A DNA stretch of 64,000 bases from Kluyvera sichuanensis (GTDB lineage: Bacteria > Pseudomonadota > Gammaproteobacteria > Enterobacterales > Enterobacteriaceae), in the NCBI RefSeq assembly GCF_014218705.1, contig NZ_JABBJF010000003.1, positions 62,001 through 126,000 of the forward strand, given 5' to 3'. The position numbers and the translations under genes are program-made. The notes under the pieces were generated by a model, which worked only from the letters and a program-made list of their open reading frames with translations, was not told the origin of the DNA and made no database searches. This document shows positions 45,644-57,601 of this stretch, piece by piece. Within the stretch, counting starts at the first letter, position 1, and the number at the start of each line of letters is the position of its first letter.

Positions 45644-47001
45644 CCTTTACAACCTGGCCGTGGCGGCACTGGCGTGACGTGCGCGGCGACGCCATCGCGC
45701 TGCGTCTCGATGACGAAACCCTGAGCTGGACGGCGCTGTGCGAACGTATCGACGCGCTGGCCGCCGGGTTTCAGGCACAGGGCGTGAAGCCCGAAGACGG
45801 CGTGGCGCTCTGCGCGCGCAATCTCCCGGAGGCGGTGCTGGCCTGGCTGGCGCTGTTGCAGTGCGGTGCGCGCATTCTGCCGCTGAACCCACGGCTGCCG
45901 ACGACGCTGGTCAACCAACTGCTGCCGGGCCTCAGCCTGCGCCACTTTTTAAATCTGGAAGCCGATGAGCACTATGGCCTCGCGCCGTTGCAGCTGCGTT
46001 GTGCATCGCTGACATCGTCGTGCGGCTGGCGTGCTGAACGCCTGGCCTCCATGACGCTCACCTCGGGTTCAACCGGCCTGCCGAAAGCGGCGGTGCATAC
46101 CTGCGCGGCGCATCTGGCGAGCGCGCACGGCGTACTGAGCCTGATGCCGTTTGATCAGGATGACTGCTGGTTGCTGTCGTTGCCGTTGTTCCACGTCTCC
46201 GGCCAGGGGATTTTCTGGCGCTGGCTGCTGATGGGCGCGCAGATGGCGGTCAGTGAACGCCCGCTCGCGCAGGCGCTGCACGGCTGCTCCCACGCCTCGC
46301 TGGTGCCGACGCAGCTCTGGCGTCTGCTTAATGACGAACAGCCGCTCACCCTGAAAACGGTGCTGCTGGGCGGTGCGGCTATCCCTGCGGTGCTGACTGA
46401 ACAAGCTGCGGCGCAGGGGATTCAAACCTTCTGCGGCTACGGCCTGACCGAGTTTGCCTCTACCGTCTGTGCGCGCGAAGCTAACGGCGGCGAGGATGTC
46501 GGCGTGCCGCTGCCGGGGCGTGAACTGCGCCTGGTCGACGGTGAAATCTGGCTGCGCGCCAGCAGCATGGCCTCAGGTTACTGGCGTAACGGTGAACTGG
46601 TGCCGCTGGTGAATGCCGAAGGCTGGTTTGCCACCCGCGATCGCGGAGAAATCCACGACGGCAAGCTGCACGTCATTGGGCGTCTGGATAATCTGTTTTT
46701 CAGCGGCGGTGAGGGCATTCAGCCGGAAGAGGTAGAGCGGGTGCTGGTACAGCATCCGGCGGTGAATCAGGTCTTTATTGTCCCCGTTGATGATATCGAA
46801 TTTGGTCAGCGCCCGGTGGCGGTGCTGGACGCTGAACCGACGCTGAATATGGCCGAGCTAGCGCAGTGGGCAAAGGACAAACTGGCAGGATTTCAACAAC
46901 CTTGCCGTTGGCTGCTGCTGCCTGAGGCGATGAAAGGGACGGGAATTAAAGTTTCTCGCCATCAGTTGACCCAGTGGGTAAGCGCACAGGGAAAATTGTG
47001 A
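45640..47001 (+). CDS. menE: o-Succinylbenzoate--CoA ligase MenE
   Basis: 453 residues from GTG at 45640 ([16 protein letters not shown]), aligned with E. coli MenE; a longer in-frame extension into menC is not supported. ANL superfamily adenylation motifs: [23 protein letters not shown], and [19 protein letters not shown]. Activates o-succinylbenzoate as its CoA ester for MenB. Last gene of the men operon; no pmrD follows, unlike E. coli. Confidence 0.95.
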   Translation: MTFTTWPWRHWRDVRGDAIALRLDDETLSWTALCERIDALAAGFQAQGVKPEDGVALCARNLPEAVLAWLALLQCGARILPLNPRLPTTLVNQLLPGLSLRHFLNLEADEHYGLAPLQLRCASLTSSCGWRAERLASMTLTSGSTGLPKAAVHTCAAHLASAHGVLSLMPFDQDDCWLLSLPLFHVSGQGIFWRWLLMGAQMAVSERPLAQALHGCSHASLVPTQLWRLLNDEQPLTLKTVLLGGAAIPAVLTEQAAAQGIQTFCGYGLTEFASTVCAREANGGEDVGVPLPGRELRLVDGEIWLRASSMASGYWRNGELVPLVNAEGWFATRDRGEIHDGKLHVIGRLDNLFFSGGEGIQPEEVERVLVQHPAVNQVFIVPVDDIEFGQRPVAVLDAEPTLNMAELAQWAKDKLAGFQQPCRWLLLPEAMKGTGIKVSRHQLTQWVSAQGKL

Positions 47002-47177
47002 TCAATAGATATGCGTGATTACATTGGTAAGTATTATTATTCCTGCTGATGTATGAGAAGTAATTCGTTACAATCCCACTGATTATTGCCTGTTTCGTAC
47101 ATTGAATCCGCTGCGTATCGCAGTACAATTCAGCGGGTTATGGGCGTTTATTTTTGCGTTTGCGTGAAAGGATGAAG

Positions 47178-47720
47178 ATGAAAAAGAGCGTGTTATTGGG
47201 TCTGGCGGGGCTGATGTTTGTCTCCGCGTCAGCGAGTGCAGTCAGCTTTAGCGGCCAGGCCGGTAAAGATTACACTAACCTGGGTTTTGGTCTCGGCACT
47301 GAGACATCCGGCCTGGCGTTAACCGGTAACTGGACGCACAGCGACGACGACGGTGATGTCGCAGGTCTGGGCCTGGGTCTGAATATCCCTCTCGGTCCAT
47401 TCATGGCAACCGTGGGCGGTAAAGGCGTTTATACCGATCCGAACGACAGCGATTCCGGCTATGCCGCTGCGGTCGGCGGCGGCCTGCAGTGGAAAATTGG
47501 CGACAGCCTGCGTCTGTTCGGTGAGTACTACTACTCTCCAGATTCGCTTTCCAGCGGTATCGACAGCTACACCGAAGCGAACGCGGGCGCGCGTTACACC
47601 ATCATGCGTCCAATCAGCATCGAAGCGGGTTATCGTTACCTGAACCTCGCGGGTAAAGACGGTCATCGCGACAACACCGTGGCCGATGGCCCATACGTTG
47701 GCGTGAGCGCAGCGTTCTAA
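47178..47720 (+). CDS. yfaZ: YfaZ-family outer-membrane protein
   Basis: 180 residues from the ATG at 47178, with AAAGGA 5 bases upstream and equal to the E. coli YfaZ length. Signal peptide MKKSVLLGLAGLMFVSASASA, then alternating strands with glycine-rich repeats (GLGLGLNIPLGP, GGGLQWKIGDSLRLFGEYYYSPD), ending in the aromatic YVGVSAAF typical of beta-barrels. It is thought to be a small barrel of unknown substrate. It lies next to the rhamnonate genes in E. coli as well. Confidence 0.94.
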   Translation: MKKSVLLGLAGLMFVSASASAVSFSGQAGKDYTNLGFGLGTETSGLALTGNWTHSDDDGDVAGLGLGLNIPLGPFMATVGGKGVYTDPNDSDSGYAAAVGGGLQWKIGDSLRLFGEYYYSPDSLSSGIDSYTEANAGARYTIMRPISIEAGYRYLNLAGKDGHRDNTVADGPYVGVSAAF

Positions 47721-47818
47721 TCTCCCCCCGGCGCGGCGGCACCGCTGCGCCAGTTTTTCTCTTCTTAAATCCTCCGCTTGCGTTATAGTGACTCGTCCTC
47801 TTTTTATTGGAGAAAGTG

Positions 47819-49015
47819 ATGATAACGGTTGAGATGCTGTCCACCGGTGACGAAGTCTTATCGGGGCAGATCGTCGATACAAACGCTGCCTGGCTTGCCG
47901 ACTTTTGCTTTCAGCAGGGAATCCCGCTGACGCGACGCAACACCGTGGGCGATAACCTGGAAGACCTGGTGGCGATACTGCGCGAACGCAGTACCCAGGC
48001 GGATATCCTGATTGTGAACGGCGGCCTGGGGCCGACCAGCGACGACCTCAGCGCGCTTGCCGCGGCAACGGCCAAAGGCGAATCGCTGATTCTGCACGAA
48101 GAGTGGCTGGCGTTTATGGAGCGCTTCTTCAGCGAGCGCGGCCGCGTCATGGCGCCGAGCAACCGCAAGCAGGCTGAAATCCCGGCCAGCGCCGAGTTTA
48201 TCGATAACCCGGTTGGCACCGCCTGCGGCTTTGCCGTCAAGCTCAACCGCTGCCTGATGTTCTTCACCCCGGGCGTGCCATCCGAATTTAAGGTGATGGT
48301 CGAACAAGAGATCCTGCCGCGCATTCGCCAGCGTTATCCGGTCGGCGAACCGCCGCTGTGTCTGCGTCTGACCACCTTTGGCCGCTCAGAAAGCGATCTC
48401 GCTCAGAGCCTCCAGCACCTTGAGCTACCGCCGGGCGTGAGCATGGGCTATCGCTCCTCGATGCCGATTATCGAACTGAAGCTAACCGGGCCTGCGGAGC
48501 ATCGCGAAGCCATGCTGGCGCTGTGGCCGGAAGTGCAGAAAGTGGCGGGTGAAAGTCTGATTTTTGAAGGCACCGAAGGGCTGCCTGCGCAGCTGGCGCG
48601 AGTACTGAAAGAGAAACAGCTCAGCCTGACCTTAAGCGAGCAGTTCACCAGCGGGCTGATTGCTCTGCAACTGTCCCGCGCCCAGGCGCCGCTGCTCGCC
48701 AGCGAAGTGGTACCGCCGCAGGATGAGAGCTTAGCGCAGACCGCCCGCTGGGCCGCTGAACGCCGGGTGAATCATTTCGCCGGACTGGCGCTGGCGGTAA
48801 GCGGCCTTGAAAGCGAACACATCAACTTTGCGCTCGCCACCCCGGACGCCACCCACGCGCTCCAGGTGAAGTTCAGCAATACGCGACATAGTCTGGCGGT
48901 GCGCCAAGAAGTGTGCGCAATGATGGCGCTGAACATGCTGCGCCGCTGGCTGAACGGTCGCCCGGTTGCCAGTGAACACGGCTGGATTAATGTGGTCGAT
49001 TCGCTTGTGCTGTAA
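47819..49015 (+). CDS. yfaY: CinA-family protein YfaY
   Basis: 398 residues from the ATG at 47819. N-terminal MoaB/competence-damage domain with STGDEVLSGQIVDTNAAWLAD and NGGLGPTSDDLSA (about 10-170), then the C-terminal CinA region (about 250-395) with LSEQFTSGLIALQLSRA. The C-terminal amidase serine environment of true PncC (SxGG) is only loosely conserved, so deamidase activity is uncertain. E. coli YfaY has 400 residues and shares the ending SEHGWI. Confidence 0.93.
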   Translation: MITVEMLSTGDEVLSGQIVDTNAAWLADFCFQQGIPLTRRNTVGDNLEDLVAILRERSTQADILIVNGGLGPTSDDLSALAAATAKGESLILHEEWLAFMERFFSERGRVMAPSNRKQAEIPASAEFIDNPVGTACGFAVKLNRCLMFFTPGVPSEFKVMVEQEILPRIRQRYPVGEPPLCLRLTTFGRSESDLAQSLQHLELPPGVSMGYRSSMPIIELKLTGPAEHREAMLALWPEVQKVAGESLIFEGTEGLPAQLARVLKEKQLSLTLSEQFTSGLIALQLSRAQAPLLASEVVPPQDESLAQTARWAAERRVNHFAGLALAVSGLESEHINFALATPDATHALQVKFSNTRHSLAVRQEVCAMMALNMLRRWLNGRPVASEHGWINVVDSLVL

Positions 49016-49218
49016 CACATCAACGCGTCGGAGATGGCCTTCGGCGCTTTTTCAGTCCAACCTGTTGTACTTGCTTTGAAATAATCTGTGCGCCATCTCT
49101 CATCTTTTTCCCTCCAAACCTCCATCAGGCTGGAATAGCCCCATCGTTTGAAGTTGCTCACAATTTAGCGCCCTGACAACCGCAACACTGATTCCAGTAT
49201 TCAGGATTGGAGTCCAGT

Positions 49219-50001
49219 ATGTTGGAATCAAGCAAAGTCCCGGCGCTCACCCGCGCCATTGATATTCTCAATTTGATCGCCCGTATCGGCCCCTGCAGCG
49301 CGGCGACCATTATTGACGAACTGGGTATCCCGAAAAGCACTGCCTATCTGCTGCTGGGGGAGTTAAAAAAACAGCGCTTCCTCAGCCTGGATAATCAGGA
49401 TAACTATTGCCTGTGGACTAAGCTGGTTGAACTGGCCGGTCATGCTCTGAGCAAAATGGACCTGCGAGAACTGGCGCGCCCGCGCCTGACGCAGCTGATG
49501 GATCAGTGCGGACTGCTCTGCCACCTGGGGATCATCGATAACGGCAACGCCTATTACATTCTGAAGATCGAATCTCCGGCCACCATCAGCGTGCGTTCAC
49601 ATGAAGGCAAGAGCCTGTCACTTTATCGTTCCGGTATCGGTAAATGCCTGCTGGCCTGGCAACCTGAGCGGGTTCAGGAGTCGATTATCAGCGAACTGCG
49701 CTGGGAGCGGGCCACGCCGACCACCATCATCACTGCCCAGCAGCTTCACGATGAGCTAAAACGCATTCGTGCCAGAGGATGGAGCTTCGATAATGGCGAA
49801 GATTATCCCGACGTTCGCTGCGTCGCCGCACCGGTCTTTAACGCGAATAACGAGCTGACCGCTGCTATCTCAGTGGTGGGCACGCGCCTGCAAATCAACG
49901 AAGACAATCGTGATTACCTCGCCGGTAAGGCGATTGCCTGCGCGAAAGATATTTCACGCCTGTTGGGGTGGAAAAGCCCCTTTGAACAACAAGCCTCATA
50001 A
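49219..50001 (+). CDS. rhmR: IclR-family regulator RhmR
   Basis: 260 residues from the ATG at 49219 ([17 protein letters not shown]). The N-terminal winged helix is [43 protein letters not shown]. The C-terminal IclR effector domain runs from about residue 80 to 250 ([51 protein letters not shown]). It is the presumed regulator of the rhm genes, which start 14 bases downstream, and is co-directional with them. Confidence 0.92.
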   Translation: MLESSKVPALTRAIDILNLIARIGPCSAATIIDELGIPKSTAYLLLGELKKQRFLSLDNQDNYCLWTKLVELAGHALSKMDLRELARPRLTQLMDQCGLLCHLGIIDNGNAYYILKIESPATISVRSHEGKSLSLYRSGIGKCLLAWQPERVQESIISELRWERATPTTIITAQQLHDELKRIRARGWSFDNGEDYPDVRCVAAPVFNANNELTAAISVVGTRLQINEDNRDYLAGKAIACAKDISRLLGWKSPFEQQAS

Positions 50002-50015
50002 TAAGGAAAAACACT

Positions 50016-51221
50016 ATGACCCTACCGAAAATTAAACACGTTCGCGCCTGGTTTATCGGCGGCGCTACCGCAGAGAAAGGCGCTGGCGGCGGTGATTATC
50101 ACGATCAGGGGGCAAACCACTGGATTGATGATCACATTGCTACGCCGATGAGCAAGTACAAACAGTATGAGCAGTCTCGCCAGTCATTTGGCATCAACGT
50201 TCTGGGGACGCTGATTGTTGAAGTTGAAGCTGAAAATGGGCAGACCGGTTTTGCGGTATCAACGGCGGGGGAAATGGGCTGCTTTATCGTTGAAAAACAC
50301 CTGAACCGCTTTATCGAAGGTAAGTGCGTCAGCGATATCAAACTGATCCATGATCAGATGCTCAACGCCACGATGTACTATTCCGGCTCCGGCGGCCTGG
50401 TGATGAACACCATCTCCTGTATCGATCTCGCACTGTGGGATCTGTTCGGTAAAGTGGTTGGCCTGCCGGTGTATAAACTGCTGGGCGGCGCGGTGCGTGA
50501 TGAAATTCAGTTCTATGCCACCGGCGCACGCCCAGACCTGGCGAAAGAGATGGGCTTTATCGGCGGGAAAATGCCGACCCACTGGGGGCCACACGATGGT
50601 GATGCAGGGATCCGCAAAGACGCCGCGATGGTCGCTGATATGCGTGAAAAATGCGGCCCGGATTTCTGGTTGATGCTTGACTGCTGGATGAGCCAGGACG
50701 TTAATTACGCCACAAAGCTGGCTCACGCCTGCGCACCTCACAACCTTAAGTGGATCGAGGAGTGCCTGCCGCCGCAGCAGTATGAAGGCTATCGTGAGCT
50801 CAAACGCAATGCGCCAGCCGGGATGATGGTCACCAGCGGTGAGCACCACGGTACGCTGCAATCTTTCCGCACTTTGTCAGAAACTGGCATCGATATTATG
50901 CAGCCTGATGTGGGCTGGTGTGGCGGTTTGACCACGCTGGTAGAGATTGCCGCTATTGCTAAAGCGCGCGGTCAACTGGTGGTCCCGCACGGATCATCGG
51001 TCTATTCACACCACGCGGTCATTACCTTTACCAACACACCGTTCAGCGAATTCCTGATGACCAGCCCGGACTGCTCAACAATGCGTCCGCAGTTTGACCC
51101 GATTCTGGTCGGTGAACCGGTGCCGCAAAATGGGCGCATTCATAAAACCGTTCTCGATAAACCGGGCTTCGGCGTTGAGCTGAACCGCGACTGCAACCTG
51201 AAACGTCCTTATAGCCACTGA
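50016..51221 (+). CDS. rhmD: L-rhamnonate dehydratase RhmD
   Basis: 401 residues, mandelate racemase subgroup of the enolase superfamily. Visible landmarks are the general-acid/base and metal ligands in [39 protein letters not shown] and [14 protein letters not shown]. Dehydrates L-rhamnonate to 2-keto-3-deoxy-L-rhamnonate. Followed by rhmT and rhmA. Confidence 0.94.
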   Translation: MTLPKIKHVRAWFIGGATAEKGAGGGDYHDQGANHWIDDHIATPMSKYKQYEQSRQSFGINVLGTLIVEVEAENGQTGFAVSTAGEMGCFIVEKHLNRFIEGKCVSDIKLIHDQMLNATMYYSGSGGLVMNTISCIDLALWDLFGKVVGLPVYKLLGGAVRDEIQFYATGARPDLAKEMGFIGGKMPTHWGPHDGDAGIRKDAAMVADMREKCGPDFWLMLDCWMSQDVNYATKLAHACAPHNLKWIEECLPPQQYEGYRELKRNAPAGMMVTSGEHHGTLQSFRTLSETGIDIMQPDVGWCGGLTTLVEIAAIAKARGQLVVPHGSSVYSHHAVITFTNTPFSEFLMTSPDCSTMRPQFDPILVGEPVPQNGRIHKTVLDKPGFGVELNRDCNLKRPYSH

Positions 51222-51274
51222 TCCAGCCGTGCCGTACAGCATTGATGTGCGGCCCATTTTTTGAGGATATTACG

Positions 51275-52564
51275 ATGAGCAACACCTTGCTTGAGAGCGT
51301 GGTGAAGAAAAACCGCGCCCGTTTGATCCCCTTTATGCTGGCGCTGTACGTGCTGGCATTTCTTGACCGCTCGAATATTGGCTTTGCCAAAGAGACCTAT
51401 CAGCTGGATACCGGGCTAAGTAATGAAGCCTATGCGTTGGGGGCGGGGATCTTCTTTGTGGTGTACGCCTTTCTCGGGGTGCCCGCTAATCTGCTGATGC
51501 GCAAATTCGGCGCGCGAAAATGGATTGGCTGCACCACACTGCTGTGGGGCGTTCTGTCAGCAGCGATGGCGTGGGCGGATACCGAAGCGAAATTTCTGCT
51601 GGTGCGCACGCTGCTCGGTGCTGCCGAAGCGGGCTTTTTCCCCGGTATGATCTACCTGACCTCCCAGTGGTTTCCACAGCAAAACCGCGCCAGCATTATG
51701 GGGCTATTTTATATGGGCGCGCCGCTGGCGCTGACGCTCGGTTCACCTTTATCCGGTGCGTTGCTGGAAATGCACGGTTTTATGGGGCATCCCGGCTGGT
51801 TCTGGATGTTTATCATTGAAGGGCTGCTTGCCGTTGGCGCGGGATTCTTCACCTTCTTCTGGCTCGACGACACCCCGCAAAATGCGCGTTTCCTGACGTC
51901 CGCTGAGAAACAGGCGTTAATTAGCGAGCTGGCCAGCGAAGAGCAGAAAAAGGTCACTTCGCGTTTGTCCGATGCTTTGCGCAATGGCCGGGTCTGGCAG
52001 CTGGCGATTATCTATCTGACCATTCAGGTTGCGGTTTATGGCCTGATTTTCTTCCTGCCAACTCAGGTCGCTGCGCTGCTGGGCACCAAAGTGGGGTTTG
52101 TGGCCTCGGTAGTGACTGCGATTCCATGGGTTGCGGCGCTGTTCGGTACCTGGCTGATTCCACGCTACTCCGACCGTACCGGTGAGCGGCGTAATATCGC
52201 GGCATTCACTCTGCTGGCGGCAGCAATAGGTATTGCGGTCTCCGGTCTGGTTTCACCGGTGCTGGCGATCATCGCGCTGTGTGTAGCCGCCGTTGGCGTT
52301 ATTGCCGTACAGCCGGTCTTCTGGACCATGCCGACGCAGCTGCTTTCCGGTACGGCGCTGGCGGCTGGCATTGGGTTCGTCAACCTGTTTGGCGCCATCG
52401 GTGGTTTTCTGGCGCCGATTATTCGCGTTCAGGCCGAAACGATCTTCGCCAGCAATTCTGCCGGATTATTGACGCTCGCCTGCGTGGCGATTGTTGGGGT
52501 CGTTATTATTTTTTCACTGCGGGTTAATCGCACGGTGCCGCAGGCTAGCACCTTACAGCATTAA
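51275..52564 (+). CDS. rhmT: Rhamnonate transporter RhmT (MFS)
   Basis: 429 residues from the ATG at 51275 (MSNTLLESVVKKNRARLIPF), matching the E. coli length; the longer frame from 51242 has no ribosome site. ACS-type major facilitator with 12 helices and the pattern LDRSNIGFAKETY, WFPQQNRASIMGLFYMGAPLA. TTGAGGA precedes the start by 7 bases. Confidence 0.92.
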   Translation: MSNTLLESVVKKNRARLIPFMLALYVLAFLDRSNIGFAKETYQLDTGLSNEAYALGAGIFFVVYAFLGVPANLLMRKFGARKWIGCTTLLWGVLSAAMAWADTEAKFLLVRTLLGAAEAGFFPGMIYLTSQWFPQQNRASIMGLFYMGAPLALTLGSPLSGALLEMHGFMGHPGWFWMFIIEGLLAVGAGFFTFFWLDDTPQNARFLTSAEKQALISELASEEQKKVTSRLSDALRNGRVWQLAIIYLTIQVAVYGLIFFLPTQVAALLGTKVGFVASVVTAIPWVAALFGTWLIPRYSDRTGERRNIAAFTLLAAAIGIAVSGLVSPVLAIIALCVAAVGVIAVQPVFWTMPTQLLSGTALAAGIGFVNLFGAIGGFLAPIIRVQAETIFASNSAGLLTLACVAIVGVVIIFSLRVNRTVPQASTLQH

Positions 52565-52578
52565 TTTAAGGGAGCACT

Positions 52579-53382
52579 ATGAACGCCATTTTATCGAATC
52601 CATTTAAAGCGGGACTTTTGCAGGGAGAGGCGCAAATTGGTCTGTGGCTGAGCACGACCTCTTCCTACATGGCGGAAATTGCCGCCACTTCGGGCTACGA
52701 CTGGTTGCTGATTGACGGCGAGCATGCGCCGAATACGGTCCAGGATCTGTACCACCAACTCCAGGCTATTGCTCCCTACGCCAGCCATCCGGTCATTCGT
52801 CCGGTAGAGGGCAATCGTAGCCTGATTAAGCAGGTGCTGGATATTGGCACCAGAACGCTGTTGATCCCAATGGTCGATACCGCCGAGCAGGCGAGGGATA
52901 TTGTTTCTGCCACCCGCTACCCACCTGTCGGTACCCGCGGCGTTGGCGCTGGGGTGGCTCGCGCTGCCCGCTGGGGACGCGTGGAGAACTATATGGCGCA
53001 GGCCAACGACGAGCTGTGTTTGCTGATTCAGATGGAGAGTAAAACGGCACTTGAAAATCTGGATGAGATCCTCGAAGTGGAAGGTATTGATGGCGTCTTT
53101 ATCGGCCCTGCTGATTTATCCGCCTCGTTAGGCTATCCGGATAATGCCGGGCATCCGGAAGTTCAGCGTGTTATTGAGCAGAGCATACGACGCATTCGCG
53201 CCGCGGGAAAGGCCGCTGGGTTCCTGGCCGTGGACCCAGAAATGGCGCAAAAAGTACTCGCGTGGGGAGCTAATTTTGTTGCGGTAGGGGTGGATACCAA
53301 TCTCTATACCCGCGCGCTTGATGAACGTCTGGCGATATTCAAACCCTTGGCCGAACAACCAAAAGGAAAGGGGAGCTACTAG
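52579..53382 (+). CDS. rhmA: 2-keto-3-deoxy-L-rhamnonate aldolase RhmA
   Basis: 267 residues, class II HpcH/HpaI aldolase family. The metal and base motifs are [11 protein letters not shown] (H near residue 49), [14 protein letters not shown] and [12 protein letters not shown]. It splits KDR to pyruvate and L-lactaldehyde. It converges on glpC, separated by only 26 bases. Confidence 0.94.
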   Translation: MNAILSNPFKAGLLQGEAQIGLWLSTTSSYMAEIAATSGYDWLLIDGEHAPNTVQDLYHQLQAIAPYASHPVIRPVEGNRSLIKQVLDIGTRTLLIPMVDTAEQARDIVSATRYPPVGTRGVGAGVARAARWGRVENYMAQANDELCLLIQMESKTALENLDEILEVEGIDGVFIGPADLSASLGYPDNAGHPEVQRVIEQSIRRIRAAGKAAGFLAVDPEMAQKVLAWGANFVAVGVDTNLYTRALDERLAIFKPLAEQPKGKGSY

Positions 53383-53408
53383 CGTTCTCCCCCTTTGGAA
53401 GGCGTTGT

Positions 53409-54599
53409 TTAAACTAACGCCCGCGCCAACAGCGTAATCGGATGCTCACAGCGCTTGCTGGTGGACATCTCAATCTGCCATTTGCAGGTTTCGCAGTCGG
53501 TAATCACCAGGTCTGCACCGCTCGCTTCAATTTGTGCGAAGAGCGGTGCGCCTATCGCCTGTGATGTTGGGTAGTTCTCCGTTTTGAAACCGTAGGTTCC
53601 CGCTATTCCGCAGCATTGTGAGTCCAGTACCTGCAGCTCAATACCCGGTATGCGCCGCAGCAGTTCGAGGGTGTACAGCGACCAGCCCATCTTTTCCATA
53701 TGACACGGTGTGTGATACACCACCTTCAGTGGCAGCGGCTTTAACGGCAGTGCAGCGCCATCGTCCAGTTTGCGCCACAGCCAGCGGGTCGCCAGCTCAA
53801 TGTTGTCGCGCAGGTCGTGGTTATCCACATCGAGCAGGTGCGGGTACTCATCGCGTAGCGTAAAGGTGCAGGTGGATGAGGTGGCAATCACCGGCAGCTT
53901 TTTGCCGCCAATCGCTTCCCGCAGTGAGGCAACGTTGCTTTGTGCCTGGCGGCGCGCTTTGTCAAAGAACCCGTTGGCAATCAGCGGCACGCCGCAGCAC
54001 TTCTCTTTGCTGAGCAGCTGCACGCCAATCCCCATCGCGTTCATCACCTTAATCAGGTCGAGCCCGAGCTGTGGGTGGTTGTAATTGACGTAGCAGCCGT
54101 GGAAGAACGCCACCTGCTCGGCAAACTGCGCCTGCTGTGCAGCAAGGCGAGCGTAACGGCGGCGGAAGGTGCCGAACGAGTATTTCGGCAGGGCGCGGTG
54201 GTGGTCAATCTTCAGGGCGCTATCCAGCAACTGGCGTACCGGCTTCAGGCCGGTGGCGGCGTTGACGATGGGGGCGAACGGCGTAGAGAGCGTGCCCATC
54301 AGATCGGTATGGCTGAGGATCGTATCGCGGATGCCCGGCTTTTGCTGGCTATAGTCGGCGCGGGCGCGCTGGATAATATCGCCAATTTTTACATCGGACG
54401 GGCAGGCGACTTCGCAGCGCTTGCAGTTGATGCAGTATTTCAGCGCCTCGTCATACAGCCCGGCATCTTTGCGGCGCAGGCGTTCGCCGTCCGGCCCGGC
54501 CTGTTTTGGCCCCGGATAGCGCGGGTTGACGCGGCTGACGGGGCAGACGGTGGTGCATACGGTGCATTTAATACAGTTTTCAAAGCTTTGCTGGCTCAT
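53409..54599 (-). CDS. glpC: Anaerobic glycerol-3-phosphate dehydrogenase subunit C
   Basis: 396 residues. Two [4Fe-4S] ferredoxin-type motifs at the N-terminus ([24 protein letters not shown]) and two C-terminal CCG domains ([22 protein letters not shown] and [19 protein letters not shown]-type). Membrane-anchoring iron-sulfur subunit that passes electrons from GlpAB to the quinone pool. Last gene of the glpABC operon; its 5' end overlaps glpB by 4 bases. Confidence 0.95.
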   Translation of the reverse strand: MSQQSFENCIKCTVCTTVCPVSRVNPRYPGPKQAGPDGERLRRKDAGLYDEALKYCINCKRCEVACPSDVKIGDIIQRARADYSQQKPGIRDTILSHTDLMGTLSTPFAPIVNAATGLKPVRQLLDSALKIDHHRALPKYSFGTFRRRYARLAAQQAQFAEQVAFFHGCYVNYNHPQLGLDLIKVMNAMGIGVQLLSKEKCCGVPLIANGFFDKARRQAQSNVASLREAIGGKKLPVIATSSTCTFTLRDEYPHLLDVDNHDLRDNIELATRWLWRKLDDGAALPLKPLPLKVVYHTPCHMEKMGWSLYTLELLRRIPGIELQVLDSQCCGIAGTYGFKTENYPTSQAIGAPLFAQIEASGADLVITDCETCKWQIEMSTSKRCEHPITLLARALV

Positions 54600-55855
54600 G
54601 CTTCACCTCCAGCTAAACGGATAATCTGTGCAGCCGCGTGTAGCGCGGTGACGGCGCACACGCCCCCGCCGCAGCCCTCGGCAATCGGGTCGAAACCGCC
54701 GAGCACCGAGCCGATGGCAAACAGGTTGCGCATAGGTAAGCCCCGGAACGCGGGATGCAGTTCGGTATCGACGATAGCACCGGACTGCTGCCATGGCTGT
54801 GGGTCAAAGAAGTCATTGCGGTAGCCTGCGCTGCGCGAGGCGGGCTGCTGAATATCCAGCCCCATGATCGACTCACGAATACCGTCGCGCCCGGCGGTCA
54901 GGCCGTTGCTGAAGAAGCTGCCGCTGGCTAGCACCGCAAAGCGTGGGCGCAGAGGGATATCGCCGTGGTTACGCGTCCAGACTTCCCGAACCTCGCCGCA
55001 GTCGTGGCTGACGCGCACCGCTTCATCGCCCGGCATCCAGGTGCCGCCCAGCGCAACAAACCGCCGTTGCAGCGAAGCGTGCAGTCGCATGCCTGGCACT
55101 GAAGGCGGCAGCGTTGGCAGCAGCGAAAGGGTGCAGGGGAGGTTATGGTTAAGCCAGTCGAACAGCGCGGTATCGCGCAGGCCAAAGCAGGCGGGCATCA
55201 CCAGCGTATCGCGCCCTTCGCTGAGCGGTAGCAGCGCCTGATGCAGCACCGACCAATGCGCTTTTTCATCCAGCACTCTGGCGATATTGACCGCGCGGAA
55301 CTCGGTGGGGTTCTCGCGCAGCACATCCAGCTCCGGTAAATCGATTTCAGCGGCATCGGCGTTAAATCCCTGCTGTTGCAGGGATTCGGCAACCAGATGC
55401 GGCTGGAAATCGAGAAACCCGCTAATGCCCACCACCCGAATGCGCCCGTGTGTGAGCGGGATAATCGGTACTTCCGACGGGCTGAGCCAAGCGGCGCGCT
55501 GGGTGCCCAGCGGGGTAATGCGCTGATGCGGCTTTGCTATATCACCGAGCATGTTCATCCCACACTCTGCCAGCAGGGTCTGCGTCTGTCGCGCATAGCG
55601 CTGCACAAGGTCAGCGCCAATCAGGCTATAGGGATGTTGTGGAGATTGCTCGCGCAGCGCGGCCAGCCCGCTGTCGAGGTCGGTAACCGGCTGGCCGTCG
55701 GGCAGGGTGCTGAGCAAGTCCAGCGAGCCGGAAGAGAAGTGCAGCGCGCTCTGGCCTCGACAAACAATCACCGCGCGCAGGCCCGCTTTTTGTAGCTGAA
55801 TACCGCACAGCAGCCCGGCGAGCCCGCCGCCGATAATTACGCTATCAAATTTCAT
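54596..55855 (-). CDS. glpB: Anaerobic glycerol-3-phosphate dehydrogenase subunit B
   Basis: 419 residues, the family length. FMN-binding subunit with an N-terminal dinucleotide-binding segment ([21 protein letters not shown]) and [18 protein letters not shown] near the end. It sits between GlpA and GlpC, overlapping each by a few bases. Confidence 0.95.
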   Translation of the reverse strand: MKFDSVIIGGGLAGLLCGIQLQKAGLRAVIVCRGQSALHFSSGSLDLLSTLPDGQPVTDLDSGLAALREQSPQHPYSLIGADLVQRYARQTQTLLAECGMNMLGDIAKPHQRITPLGTQRAAWLSPSEVPIIPLTHGRIRVVGISGFLDFQPHLVAESLQQQGFNADAAEIDLPELDVLRENPTEFRAVNIARVLDEKAHWSVLHQALLPLSEGRDTLVMPACFGLRDTALFDWLNHNLPCTLSLLPTLPPSVPGMRLHASLQRRFVALGGTWMPGDEAVRVSHDCGEVREVWTRNHGDIPLRPRFAVLASGSFFSNGLTAGRDGIRESIMGLDIQQPASRSAGYRNDFFDPQPWQQSGAIVDTELHPAFRGLPMRNLFAIGSVLGGFDPIAEGCGGGVCAVTALHAAAQIIRLAGGEA

Positions 55856-57473
55856 CTTCAGGCTCCTTTTTCAGGCCGCACAATCCCTGGTACACCCAGC
55901 GGGTCAGTTCGCTTTCGCGCAGCGCATCGCCCCAGGCGATCGGCTGCACGCCTTTCCAGCGCTCGTTGAGGAAGGCAGAAAGCTGGGTGAGCGATTGCGC
56001 CGAGGTGGCGGCGCGATAGCGCTGGAGCAGACCGGCGGCGCGACAGGCACACAGCTCGCCCTGACAGGTTCCCATGCCGACGCGGGTGCGACGGCGTAAA
56101 TCCAACAGGTTATTGACCGCCAGATTTTCCACCGCGTACTCCACTTCGCCTGCGGTCACGGCTTCGCATTCGCAAACCACGCTGCGCTGCAATCGACTGT
56201 TGCCGAGCCACTCCGGCGTGCGGTCGCCGTGGCGATAGACCGCCGACCCGCGTAGCGGCGCGGGCAGGGAAATCATGCGCTGGAGCGTTTTCTCTGCGGA
56301 TTCGCGAGAGCCGGGCAGCGGCGTTTGGGCGGTGGTGCAGGTGCCGCTGTGGTTGAGCTTGCGGCAGATAGCATCGGTGGCCCATTCCGCCATCAGACGG
56401 TAGGTCATCAGCTTGCCGCCGGTAATGGTAATAAACCCTTCCAGCCCGTCGCGCTCGGCGTGATCCAGCAGGACAATGCCCCGGCTAACGTTGCGCCCGC
56501 TGGGGTCATCGTCGCTGGCAACCAGCGGACGCACGCCGCAGTAAGCGCGAAGAATGCGGGTGTTCGCCATGATTGGTGACAGCTTCTCACCTTCGCGCAG
56601 CAGGATATCCACCTCGTCGGCGGTGACGCGGCAGCGGTCAATATCATCGTAATCAATGTGCGTTGAGGTGGTGCCAATCAGCGAAATCGTGTCGCCGGGC
56701 ACCAGAATATCGGCATCGGCTGGCGGGCGGCAGCGGTTGATCACGTGCTGGTTGATACGGTTTTCAAAAATCAGCAACGAGCCTTTTGCCGGAAACATAC
56801 GGATGCGCAGGTCGGCGTATTCGGCGATGCGCTGGCCCCAGATCCCGGCGGCGTTAACCACCACCGGTGCACGCAGCTCGCGTGGTTGCCCGGTGGTGTG
56901 GTTGAGCAGGCGAACGCCGCTGATGCGGTCATTGTGGCGAATCAGGCCGGTGACTTCATGGGCGGTAAAAATCGCCGCGCCGTGCTCGCGCGCGTCGAGC
57001 ATATTGGCGGCGGTGAGACGGAAGGGGTCAACGGTGCCGTCGGGTACGCGCACGGCACCGACTAATGCCGGGTTCACCGCGGGCTCCATTCGACGCGCCA
57101 GCGCGGGGTCGATGGCTTCGGCCTGAATGCCCGCTATCTGGCAGGCATCCATAAAGGTGCGCTGGTAGCTGAGGTCGTCTTCGGGCAGGGTGATAAACAG
57201 CCCGCTGGTGGGCTCAATGCAGTGACGGGCGATGCGCCGCAGGATCTGGTTTTCGCTGATGCATTCGCGCGCCGATTCGCTGTCGGTGACCGCATAGCGT
57301 GCGCCGCTGTGCAGCAGGCCGTGATTGCGGCCGGTGGCGCCGGTGGCAATATCAAAGCGTTCAACCAGCGCAACCTTCAGCCCGCGCAGGGAGGCGTCGC
57401 GGGCGATACCGGCTCCGGTGGCTCCGCCGCCGATGATGATGGCATCGTATTCATTGACAGAGGCGCTGTCCAT
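55845..57473 (-). CDS. glpA: Anaerobic glycerol-3-phosphate dehydrogenase subunit A
   Basis: 542 residues. FAD-binding N-terminus ([21 protein letters not shown]), a DAO-type catalytic domain, and a C-terminal BFD-like [2Fe-2S] region with [10 protein letters not shown] and CQGELCACR cysteines. Oxidises glycerol-3-phosphate to dihydroxyacetone phosphate during anaerobic growth. Two GlpR-type operators lie directly upstream. The usual divergent glpTQ are missing from this locus. Confidence 0.96.
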   Translation of the reverse strand: MDSASVNEYDAIIIGGGATGAGIARDASLRGLKVALVERFDIATGATGRNHGLLHSGARYAVTDSESARECISENQILRRIARHCIEPTSGLFITLPEDDLSYQRTFMDACQIAGIQAEAIDPALARRMEPAVNPALVGAVRVPDGTVDPFRLTAANMLDAREHGAAIFTAHEVTGLIRHNDRISGVRLLNHTTGQPRELRAPVVVNAAGIWGQRIAEYADLRIRMFPAKGSLLIFENRINQHVINRCRPPADADILVPGDTISLIGTTSTHIDYDDIDRCRVTADEVDILLREGEKLSPIMANTRILRAYCGVRPLVASDDDPSGRNVSRGIVLLDHAERDGLEGFITITGGKLMTYRLMAEWATDAICRKLNHSGTCTTAQTPLPGSRESAEKTLQRMISLPAPLRGSAVYRHGDRTPEWLGNSRLQRSVVCECEAVTAGEVEYAVENLAVNNLLDLRRRTRVGMGTCQGELCACRAAGLLQRYRAATSAQSLTQLSAFLNERWKGVQPIAWGDALRESELTRWVYQGLCGLKKEPEDEI

Positions 57474-57485
57474 AATGTGTCCTCA

Positions 57486-57546
57486 ATGTTCGTTTTAACA
57501 ACATTAAGTCATGTGTATGGATTATTTTGTTTGATTTCGAACATAT
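57486..57546 (-). promoter_or_regulatory. GlpR operators upstream of glpA
   Basis: Two sites resembling the GlpR consensus ATGTTCG-N4-CGAACAT: one at 57487-57505 (ATGTTCG left half, CAACAT right half) and one at 57527-57546, whose right half TTCGAACATA is near perfect. Both lie within 75 bases of the glpA start, in a 128-base gap. A third weak half-site follows at about 57547-57560. Confidence 0.7.
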
Positions 57547-57601
57547 TCGCGCATTAATCGAAAAGAGTAATGGCGAGAAATGTGCTGCCTATCGCCTTTT
57601 A